A stretch of DNA of 64,000 bases from Cheiracanthium punctorium (taxonomy: Eukaryota > Arthropoda > Arachnida > Araneae > Cheiracanthiidae). The stretch covers positions 1 through 64,000 of the forward strand of contig JAWZYV010006135.1 of assembly GCA_038373885.1 (NCBI GenBank). The letters run 5' to 3'. A program made the position numbers and the translations under genes. The first letter of the stretch is position 1; every line of letters starts with the position of its first letter. Under the pieces are notes generated by a model. It saw only the letters and a program-made list of their open reading frames with translations, did no database searches and was not told the DNA's origin. This document shows positions 25,927 to 37,900 of this stretch, one piece after another.

Positions 25927-28900
25927 CTTCTAAACAGGGCCATACACTGGAAAAAAAATCGGTGAGGGTAAAAATTTTCGGAGGGGGTCCAAACGGTGAA
26001 AAAGGCAAAATTTTTCACAAAAAGGCTTCATCATTATTTTGTTAACAAAAGTCTGAATTTCGGGGGGGGGGGCAGGGGGTCCGGTCCCCCCGTTTACGCC
26101 CTTCTTCTAATATATATAAAATATTTATTTTACGCGGGCTTTGCCCGAATATCTTCCTACACCCCCGAAAAATCTTCCGTATGCCACTGACTATAGCCGA
26201 AAGTTCACAACATCCGGGTACACTATATCCGGGGTTAACTGCACTTTTAAAATTAACCTTTATAAACACTTTTTACACGCAACATTACCATTTCTATAGC
26301 TACCTTAAATATACTAAATATAGATGAGTGATTCTCTAAAATTGGTTGAATATTCGGTGAAGCAACCAAATCATCTATTGAATCTATCTTTTTAACTTTG
26401 CGAATGAACAAAGTCGTGAGCATTATGCACCCAAATACTGATGATATCACAAGACTAGAAAGCATCCAGATAATGCTTAAAAATGTTTGCAGGTAACAGT
26501 CAGGTTTTCTCCTGTCTCCTGAAAAATATAAAAATGGCATATCAGTATTTCGAATCCAAATTTTCTTCGAAATCATCGCAATGCGTGGGTCTAACAGATT
26601 GATTTACTGAAAATGTATCACCGTACAACACCCCCCTTCCCCCAAAGAAAAGAAAAGTACGATGTTTTGAGCTCTAATTGTTACAGAAATGGCAAATCAT
26701 TTAATCGTACTTTTATCGAATAATGTTTCCTACATTTCTATATAAATGTAAACTTTTGGAGGAAATGTTTACTTATTTGTTTTTCAATTAACTTTCAAAT
26801 TAAAAAAAAATATATATATATGAGCTCATTTCATTGGTTGAGCCTCTCTTAAAAGGTAGAGTTGCTTTACAGTGACACTATTCTTCAGACAAAACGTATA
26901 TTCGGTTCGGCCGGATATATTAATATTCGACAACCGAATTCACTACTAAAATTAAACAAATTGAAATATTCGGCAACTGATGAACAAGCACATATATTTT
27001 TTTAAAGCACATATATTTTATTAAATCACATATATTTTTTAAAGCACATATATTGTTTAAAAACAAATTAATTATTGTTAACAAAATTTAATAACTGTTT
27101 AATAAGTTCAATAAATTTTACAAAAGCAAATATTCATTATTTGGTAAAATATGGTAATATGCAATAATTTAAATATGCATTCATTCCTATTTTCAGCACT
27201 ACTGGTTTGAATCGAACCAAATAAATAAATAAATAAAATCTGGGTTTTAAATATTCTAATTCAAATAAAATGAAAAAAAAACTATCTAGGGTGATTCCAG
27301 GACCTACGCCGCATATTTAAAAAAAAAAAAAAACACTCCACATAGAGTAAAATAAATGATGCTGTGCTATATACAGTAGAATATAGAACACGTATACAGC
27401 AACAACAAGAAAAAAATAATTAATGTTTTTTAACAATTTTTTTTCTAGAGCATTGCCTTGCGGGTGAGACGCCTCTCTTATGCAGGGGTTACACTTTCAG
27501 AAAAATTCGTCTTTATACACTAATTCATCCCTCACGAATAATTTCCGTACTCCTTGTAAACATAATATTTCCGTGAATTCTTCCCGAAATATGAAGAGGA
27601 GGAAAAAAATTCGTTGAATCTGGAGAAGTTTCTTCAATTGACAGGAGAAAAAGAAACGGATATTCGTCAAATAACGGAGATATTCCGGCAGCGTTGCTGC
27701 CAAAAAAATTTCCGTGAATTGAAGAAATAATTTTTGAGAATGCGTCTTTATACACTAATTTATTCCTCATTTTTCAACGAATAATTTCCGTACTCCTTGG
27801 AAACGTAATATTTCCCTTAATTCTTCCCGAGGAGGACATTTCGTTAATTCTAAAGAAGTTTCTTCAATTGACAGGTGAAAAAAGAAACGGATATCCGTCA
27901 TTTAACGGAAATATTCCGGCAGCACTGATTGCTGCAAAATTTCCGTGAAATGAATAAATAACTTTTGAGAGTGTATGCCGTACCTGTCATCCTGTGATAA
28001 GAACAAAATGAAATAATAAATAAAAAATACTGGGGAAAATATTCATATATGGACTATAATTACCTATTTAATAACAAAAAGATACTAAACTAGTTCAAAG
28101 AGACGTAGAAGCAGATTTAAATAAGTAGGAGTCAGCCTATGCTTAGTTCACTACTAAAATTAAATTCTTATATTTTTTAATTGAATTTTAGCACTTGTTT
28201 CATCAACAACGTAACATCAGTGTCAGTGTATCTGAGAGGAAAAACAGAAAGAGTAAAATAGTGTTTATATTGTTTTATCTGTTTAACATTGTTTTATTAT
28301 TTTTTTAACTTGAGAGTTTCAAATAAAATCTGTAAACAAATTAACAATTTATCCGGTTTTTAAAAACGGTATTTCATTTAAGCCAGAACGTTGAAATTCA
28401 GAATTATTACAATTACAATTAACGACTAATAACATTGCCCAACTTGGTCAGTTTGTGTAAAATGAAAAGAAAAAAAAAAGTTAATAACACTCAGTCAAAT
28501 CCAGCAAATAAACCCCAGTAATATAAATACAGTAATATAAAGACGCGGAGAGAAATTAAAATTCTGCTAATTGCGGCGTCTCGTACAAAAGAAACTGCAG
28601 CATGTATACCGGAATAGCAATGCGGCATCTATCCCATTTTTAGCGGTACAGACGTAACACATCACTGTTGCTCGCAACGGAAAATGGCGTAACCATATAC
28701 ACAACAAGCGCTACCCTTTGTTTTGACTTCGAAATCATGCAAGGATTAAGCAATTAGTGTAAAAATAGTACTTGAGGTTTTATAGTGAAATCATGCGCTT
28801 ATCTCAAAATAAGGATTGCACAATTACAGGTAAACTTTAAAAAGGATTCAAGTTATACACCGGTTAAGGAACATCTCATTGCACACCTATCAGTGCGTGT

Positions 28901-31900
28901 GACTGCTATCGATTGACAATTACAAGAAATACAAAGGGTGCGTCATCTATCCCGGGTGCGCGACTCTACAGGAGTTACCCCATGTTTCCATTTATGATTT
29001 ACTATTAGAATCAATATGAAAAATAACTGAAAACCAATTGCAGAAAAAGGGACGTTATGCTTATCTTTTGTCTTTCATGGATTATTATTATTTTTTTTTT
29101 TTAATGAAAGGCAATAAAGTACACGCCATAATTTAAGAACTCTCTTTAACAATAAAATAATCATTTTTCAGTGGTTTGTAATTCATACACTCTTGGTTAA
29201 AAAGATACGAAAATTTGTAATTTAGATTTTCTTGACAAGCTGAATTTGAATAGAGGGTCGCCATCGACCTCCCTAAACGTGGATTCTGCTTTAAAAGCTA
29301 CTTATTAATAAGTTAAGCTCTTAACAAAAAAGCTACTTATAGACTTAAGTTTATTATCGAATGTTTTCTTACAACATGAAATTAATTTTTTGAGACATCA
29401 CATGCATATTTTTTGAACTTTAAATTTGGTTTCTCGAGTTTCAGGATTAACGGTAATTCGAGTTAAAAAATAAATAAATAAACCACTTCTGGCGTAGAAA
29501 AGTACAGGGCTTTGGCTTTAGTAACGGGAAAGAAAAATATTTTAATCGTATAAAAGTTTTTAATACCTTTCTGTAACAAAGTGCATATTGTCTTCCATAA
29601 AGTCTTGGCAAAAGCAAGTGTAAAACTGACATCTTTACTTCTATGCTGATTTAAAATGGTCAGTGTAAAAGTAATGGAGATCAGAGCTGTAAATATTGCT
29701 ATCCACACCTGTAAGGAAAATGTGTGAATTAATATTATATTTGAACTGCAGTCTCTTTTTTAAATTATCATGAATACTTAACACAGAATTTTCCCTTTCA
29801 AAATATACTTGAAGAAGTGCATTGGGAAATTTTGATCCACCTACCGTATTTACCAGACATTGCTCCTTCAGACTTCCACTTGTTTCGGTTCATGCAGTCG
29901 GCCCTTTCACGCATATTTTCTTAAAAGTATTCAAAATTGGCTTAGTGCTTCGAAAATAACCAGAATTTTTTATCCGGAGAGTCCCTTTGTTCTGGAGCAG
30001 TCCGAAGCAAGGGAAGTAGTCTCGTTCTTCGCACGGGAGAAGATCTTTTTTTCTTATTGTCTGCCTATTTGCGCAATTTTTCACACACAGTGTGGGATGA
30101 AACTTTTAAAGAATTGTTTTATTCATGAGGGAAAAAAGTATTTTTATTTCAGTTGGAAAAACTAACCATTTGTTATATTCAACATGCCTCAACTTCCTGA
30201 AGGAATAAGGAAATGTCAAAACTCATTAACGATGAAAATCCGTTCTGAAGTCAAGAATGAATAAAGGGGAGAAAACGCAAAGTGTGCTTAAAAAGAAAAA
30301 TAAATTTAAAAAGAAGTAATTATCATTATCTTTTAATAGCTGACAAAATTTTCAATACGTAAAACTATAAACTCTGTGAAAAATTCAGTTCAGATATATT
30401 TTCGTATCTGCGTTACAAAAACAAAAATCCCTCTGAATTTCAATTTTCTGGAGATATTTTAAAACTTTGTTTAAAAATCAAATTTAGGTACGGTGATCGA
30501 ACATAGATCATTTGAAAAATTCTTCTCTGGATTTCCTGATAATACAGAAACACGGTGAGTTTCGGATGAAAATTCATCTCGCAAAAGCATAAAATGCAAT
30601 TTTTTATGTGTGCTAACAATACCTGCCTTTTACACTGGTTAGTCAGAGTGAGGAATTCGATCCAGATTGATTGAACGGTCTAGGAGCTTCTAGCGAATAC
30701 ACAGATAGCCAGACAAGAAAGCTCATATATAGTATATATATATATATACATAATTTTGCATAATTTTATGTATATTATATTATACATATATATATAATAT
30801 ACATATAAATTATTTATATATGTATATATACATAATTTCAGTCAAATAAATCACAAGAAAAATAATAAACTATTTAGCCAAATCACTGGTAAGAAGGAAA
30901 ACAAAAGAAATACCGCTAAGCTGAATACGGCAAATGCGCTAAAAAGTGACATCTTCCATTCCGACGGAGTTACCAAAATTTCGACATTATCTGCGTATAA
31001 TGGGTACGAGAGTTTGAAAGAAGACCACCGATCGTACGTCATTGTGAAAGGTCCAACAGCCAAGTCAACCTCCTAAAACACAAAATAAAATCAATTAAAA
31101 AACTCATTATTTTGTAAAGTACCCTAAATAGAAACATAGATTGAAAGTGCAAAATAAGAAGAATTGAAAATTTTTCAATCGCTGCACGCAGTGTTTTACA
31201 TTTCTTTTCAAAAGGGGCAGGGCGGATTTATTAAAAAGGGCATTTTCTATTGAGACTAAGGGCACTCTCTGTTGAGAAAAAGATTAATTTTACTTACTCC
31301 CCCCGGGAAAGATGCAAGAGTTATTTTTTCTTTCTATAAAGGACAGAGCGCATCGACATTAAATTAAAAATGTCAAGGCGCACCAGTACTAAACAAAAAG
31401 AAGCAGGGATCATGGGATATAGTAAAAAGGAGGTGCCCTTTGAAACATGGGAAATGTGAACACTGGTCATACAGTTATGGCCACACAATTATTCTAATCC
31501 CTTGAATGGCGTCATAACCCAGATCAACGTTCTACTGTAAATGCTAAAATTTTTAAAATGTATTAAAATCTTGAAAAAAAAGAAAAGAAAAGCTATTAAG
31601 AAAAAGCCAAACTCTTTCATTATAAATCATTTTACAACACAATCTTACGCGTATGTATTGCTGCTTTAAGCAACAACGGTTAAGTAGCCAGTTCGTTTCT
31701 ATCGTTGTAAAGACGAGACCGCAGTGATTCCATTTTCTATTCCCATTATTGCTTTCCGGCATGGGTCTTTGAATTCTCCTGATTAAGGTCTAGGTCTAAC
31801 GCATGCGAACTCTTAAGACACAATGGGGTAATCAAAGACCCATGTGTAGTAACGAATATTTTCTGCTTCACATGCATTCGACATTAATAATAATAAGAAT

Positions 31901-34900
31901 CAGAATAAAAATAGTTCAAAGTTTTCTGAAATGAATGGTTGGGGCTCTTTTTGTACGCACAGTATAAGCATCGGATCGGAAGCCCAGTGGTGTAATGGTT
32001 AGCGCAGTCCGGTCGATAGTGGGTCACCTGTGAGTAATTTTGCATTTTTTACTGTCAACCAATCTCCAGCTGGTCAAAATAAATAGCACGTTTAGGCACA
32101 ACTCGTATACTAAGGTATTACTTACATTTCTGTCTACCATTCCCAGCATACCAGTCCATCCATCGGGACCCTTTATGCCCCAAGAATTGCCTGGTGCTTT
32201 ATGGAGAGTATACCTGCGATGAAATCAACATAACATTTTAGTTTTCAAAAGATGAGAGAAGTTGATATCAATTAATAACAAAATATTTTTTCAAAAAGTT
32301 TATCAGTATGATAGTGATTCCCAGGACGAAGGAAATTTATGAGGGAAAGTCCTCGCTTGGAGCATATAGGAGCCTGGAAGCAACATTTATATTTTTACAA
32401 ATTTTAGAGCAAATAAAACAAAGATGAAATTACACACTTCACAAAAGGAGAAATATGTGTTTCAATAAACTGACTAAGAAAATGGTTTTTAATCTAGAAT
32501 AAATATAAATTGATTTAATTTTGAATTTAATTTTAAGAAGTAATAAATATAAAAATATTTTATTTCAAGATGTATATTAAAGGTTGAGTGTTGTAGCATC
32601 AAATTGCGAAGATAAGAAGAAATATTTTGAGAAGTTTTGAATGGGACACGAGAAGTTAGCTTACAATAATGGAAGTTTGTCAATAATATTTTGACATAAT
32701 TAGGTATTTCTTTATTCAAAATCTTATTGTATAAATAGGGGTCTCGGAGTTGTCATTCATACCTTTAAGGTCGACTTCGTCGACCAAGCTGACAGTTTTT
32801 GGCACTACAAAGTAGGGGATCTAATTTCAAATAACAACAAAATATGAAACACCAATAGAAATAGAAACTATCTGATTAAAAACAAACAGTATTTCGAATT
32901 CAGTAACATTTTTAATTAGACCGAAAAGTCAATTTAATCGTTTTACACGACATAGAACAGTAAACATTTACAATATTAGATTTATATTTTTTAAAGAACG
33001 CAATCTTGTGTAGTATCTTGCATGTAAATGAAAAATTCTTACGATTTAACTATCAACAAAATTAAAGAGCAACATTTAAAAAAATTCTGTTTGAATGTTT
33101 AGTAAAAAAACTACTTTTTGTTCCAAAATGTCGTTTTAGTTTAACCCTCTGAGCTCCTGATACATTAAATTCCGTTCACTCACATTTAGTTTCCTCTGCA
33201 ATACACCTATAGATTATGTGTGTGTTTGATCTAAAACACATGCATATCAAATAAGGAAATTTTCAACTTTAAGGTCTGAAATATTTAAAAGTGATTTTTT
33301 TTCTTATATATAGTTGCTTTTATCCAAGTTTCTTATTTATATTGTTGGAATTGCTTGAATTCAGTATGCGCAAAAGTCATGCGCAAAATATTCCCTAACG
33401 AATAAAAAAAATCTGATGTGTCCAACACATGACTTCCTTGCACGTCCATTAGATCAAAAATATTTTCGACGCACTTCCTCTAAATTTATTTGTTTGAAAG
33501 AGATAAAATATCAATAATAGTAAGGTTTAGCGATTTCTAGCCAAATATTTCGATATCGCCAAGCTGAGTTCAATTTGAAAGATTGCCTTCTGACACTTTA
33601 TTTGGCGATATTTCACCAAAAGCCGACAAACTTGAGATAGTCAGCGAGATTTTGGGGAGAGCCAAAGTAGTCATTGACCACAGACTTTCAATGAATTGAA
33701 TGCATCTATACACCTCAATGTATTCAAAGTCATTTGGCTCACCATGTAAATAAATTCTCAGTCGATTGCTGTCAAAAAAGATATTGAAAACAGTTAGATA
33801 TTACAATAGTTCTAAATACAAAGTTAAAAAATCTACGGGTTAAAGTTTTAGAGTTATACAAAAAAGGAAATAATTTTTGGCGCCAAATTTGGCGATATTT
33901 CGGCGAAACTCGTCAATGTCGACGACATTTGGCGAGATTTTAAGCATAAACCAAACAATGACAGATTATCGCCAAATTTGGCGATATTTCGCCAAAACTC
34001 GCCAAAAACGATGACAAATGGCGATACTTTGGGCATGGACCAAATGACTGACTATCGCCAAATTTGGCGATATTTCGCCAAAACTCGCCAAGGTCGAGGA
34101 CAGACGGCGAGATTTTGGGCATGTACCAAACAATGACTGTCTACAGTTGTATTATAATGAAGATGTCCATAGACATTAAGGTACTGAAATTCTTTTCGGT
34201 GGTCCTGTAAATAAACTCTCCAGTAGATTGGAACCAAAAATCGAGATGCACAACTAGATGTTACAACATTCTTATATATGAAATTTCATAATAGTTTTTG
34301 AGATTTGAGAGTTAAATATGCACACACGTACACCAAAAGTCGCCAAGCTTGGCGACTTTTGGCATAGTTCTTGAGGGAGGCACGTGACCGTGGTCGGACC
34401 ATTACCTAACTTATGTGGTAGGACGGTATGGTGCTTGAAATCGATGAATGCCCCTAAAATTGCTATTGACCGTAATGTATTGAAAATCTTTTGAGTGTTC
34501 CTGTAGCAGAACTATAAATGATAAAGACACTTTTTTTAATGGAGAAATTAATTTTCTAACTCTTTACAGCATATATCACTTCTGAGTCGTTTGAAATAGC
34601 CCAATACCTCTAAAAAACGCTTTGATGAATTTCGGCCCATAGAGCGTAATGTATTTCGAATCTTTTGGGCGGTCCTGTAGATAAACTATTCAGTCGAATG
34701 GAACCGAAAGGGGAGGTGCACAACTAGATGTTACAACAATCCTAAATATAAAGTTTCAACATTCAACGCCTTACAGTTTTTGAGATATGCGAGTTTAATG
34801 AATTTCGGCCCATTGAGTGTAATGTATTTCGAATGTTTTGGGCAGTCCTGTAGATAAACTATCTAGTCGAATGGAACCAAAAGGGGAGGTGCACAACTAG

Positions 34901-37900
34901 ATATTACAACTATCCAAAATATGAAGTTTCGACATTCTACGCCTAATAGCTTTTGAGTTAGGCGAGTTTAATGAATTTCGGCCCATAGAGCGTAATGTAT
35001 TTCGAATCTTTTGGGCGGTCCTGTACATAAACTATCCATTCGATTACCACCAAAAGGGGAGGTGCACAACTAGATCATAGAACAATCCTAAATATCAAAT
35101 CTCAACATTCTACGACCAATAGTTTTTGAGATATGCGAGTTACATACATACGTACGTACGTACAGACGGCATGGAAAAACTGGCCACAGTAGACTCGCCA
35201 CTGGTCAAAATGAGTTGCAGACGCGTTAATATGATCATGCATGCTAGCCTACGATAAGATACACCGAAAAAAATTTTGAAATTAAATTTAGAGGTAGTCA
35301 AAATCGGTTTTTATGTCGAAATTTGGCCCCCAAAATTTTTCGGGATCACATTACTTCCTTATACTACGTACAAGGAAGTAAAAAAATCTGATGTGTCCAA
35401 CACATGACTTCCTTGCACGTCTATTAAATCAAAAATGTTTTCTACGCACTTCCTCTAAACTTATTTGTTTGAAAGAGATAAAATATCAATAATAGTAAGG
35501 TTTAGCGATTTCTAGCCAAATATTTCGATATCGCCAAGCTGAGTTCAATTTGAAACATTTCCTTCTGACACTTTATTTGGCGATATTTCACCAAAAGCCG
35601 ACAAACTTGAGATAGTTTGCGAGATTTTGGGGATAGCCAAAGTAGTCATTGACCAAGGACTTTCAATGAATTGAATGCATCCATACACCTTAATGTATTT
35701 AAAGTCATTTGGCTCACCCTGTAAATAAATTCCCAGTGATTGCTGTCAAAAAAGATATTGAAAACAGTTGGTATTATAATATAGTTCTAAATACAAAAGT
35801 TTAAAATTCTACGGGTTAAAGTTTTAGAGTTATACAAAATACGAAATAATTTTTGGGGCCAAATTTGGCGATATTTCGGCGAAACTCGTCAATGTCGACG
35901 ACATTTGGCGAGATTTTAAGCATGAACCAAACAATGACAGATTATCGCCAAATTTGGCGATATTTCGCCAAAACTCGCCAAGAACGATGACAAATGGCGA
36001 TACTTTGGGCATGGACCAAATGACTGACTATCGCCAAATTTGGCGATATTTCGCCAAAACTCGCCAAGGTCGAGGACAGACGGCGAGTTTTTGGGCATGT
36101 ACCAAACAATGACTGTCTACAGTTGTATTATATTGAAGATGTCCATAGACATTAAAGTACTAAAATTCTTTTCGGTGGTCCTGTATATAAACTCTCCAGT
36201 AGATTGGAACCAAAAATCGAGATACACAACTAGATGTTACAACATTCTTATATATGAAATTTCATAATAGTTTTTGAGATTTGAGAGTTAAATATGCACA
36301 CACGTACACCAAAAGTCGCCAAGCTTGGCGACTTTTGGCATAGTTCTTGAGGGAGGCACGTGACCGTGGTCGGACCATTACCTAACTTATGTGGTAGGAC
36401 GGTATTGTGCTTGAAATGGATGAATGCCCCTAAAATTGCCATTGACCGTAATGTATTGGAAATCTTTTGAGTGTTCCTGTAGCAGAACTACAAATGATAA
36501 AGACACTTTTTTTAATGGAGAAATTCATTTTCTAACTCTTTACAGCATACATCACTTCTGAGTCGTTTGAAATAGCCCAATACCTCTAAAAAACGCTTTG
36601 ATGAATTTCGGCCCATAGAGCGTAATGTATTTCGAATCTTTTGGGCGGTTCTGTAGATAAACTATCCAGTCGAATGGAATCGAAAGGGGAGGTGCACAAC
36701 TAGATGTTACAGCAATCCTAAATATAAAGTTTCAACATTCTACGCCTAAGAGTTTTTGAGATATGCGAGTTTAATGAGTTTCGGCCCATTGAGCGTAATG
36801 TATTTCGAATGTTTTGGGCAGTCCTGTAGATAAACTATCCAGTCGAATGGAACCAAAAGGAGAGGTGCACAACTAGATGTTACAACTATCCAAAATATGA
36901 AGTTTCGACATTCTACGCCTAATAGCTTTTGAGTTAGGCAAGTTTAATGAATTTCGGCCCATAGAGCGTAATGTATTTCGAATCTTTTGGGCGGTCCTGT
37001 ACATAAACTATCCATTCGATTGCCACCAAAAGGGGAGGTGCACAACTAGATCATAGAACAATCCTAAATATCAAATCTCAACATTCTACGACCAATAGTT
37101 TTTGAGATATGCGAGTTACATACATACGTACGTACGTACGTACGTACGTACGTACAGACGGCATGGAAAAACTGGCCACAGCAGACTCGCCGCTGGTCAA
37201 AATGAGTTGCAGACGCGTTAATATGATCGTGCATGCTAGCCTACGATAGCATGCATCGAAAAAAATTTTAAAATTAAATTTAGAGGTAGTCAAAATCGGT
37301 TTTTTTGTCGAAATTTGGCCCCCAAAATTTTTCGGGATCACATTACTTCCTTATACTACGTACAAGGAAGTAAAAATGATTTCTATAATGATTGTACTTT
37401 TTGTTTGTTTATTCTTGAACCTGTAGTTTTAACTTGTTCTCTTCCATAATTAAAACCAGTGCCATGAGAGGCTGCGTCTCTGCAGAGCATTCTGAGACCC
37501 GTGCTAGGAGGAATTTTCACTTTTGCGTCATTAAAATGATCCCGTATTCAAAGGTGGGTTTAAATCCATAATAACATCCCGTCAAACATATGCAGCTATC
37601 ACAATTTTCTGAATTAAAAACAATTTCACACTTCTCATTTTTTACTTGCTTATATGCTTAATATTTAATTGCAGGAAAGTAATAGTTTTAAACAAGATTA
37701 CATGTACAAAAAAAAAAAAAAATCTGATGTGTCCAACACATGACTTCCTTGCACGTCCATTAGATCAAAAATATTTTCGACGCACTTCCTCTAAATTTAT
37801 TTGTTTGAAAGAGATAAAATATCAATAATAGTAAGGTTTAGCAATTTCTAGCCAAATATTTCGATATCGCCAAGCTGAGTTCAATTTGAAAGATTTCCTT

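Larger units (their letters stand above)
23904..26189. mobile_element. hAT-type element nested in the Tigger-like element
   Basis: Ends CAGTGGCGTACGCAAG (left) and CAGTGGCATACGGAAG (right, minus strand); exact 8-bp duplication ACTATAGC at 23896-23903 and 26190-26197. At 2.3 kb it carries no recognisable transposase. It contains a C-run near 23938-23947, a GT microsatellite at 25900-25927, and a SINE that is itself split by a MITE. Confidence 0.8.
23224..26241 (+). mobile_element. Tigger/pogo-like element, host of a nested stack
   Basis: The left end, after TA, is CAGTCAACTCTGGTTATAGT; the right end on the minus strand is CAGTTAACCCCGGATATAGT, about 25-bp inverted repeats with the tandem TATAGTGAAC texture of pogo/Tigger-type termini. 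Without its insertion (23904-26189) it is about 730 bp, hence non-autonomous. The flanking TA is intact on the left only. Confidence 0.65.

Noticed and set aside
29860..30165. 101-codon open frame near the mariner fragment
   Set aside because: Its first part is the wrong frame of the mariner transposase; only the segment after the frameshift matches the family, and the rest is random.
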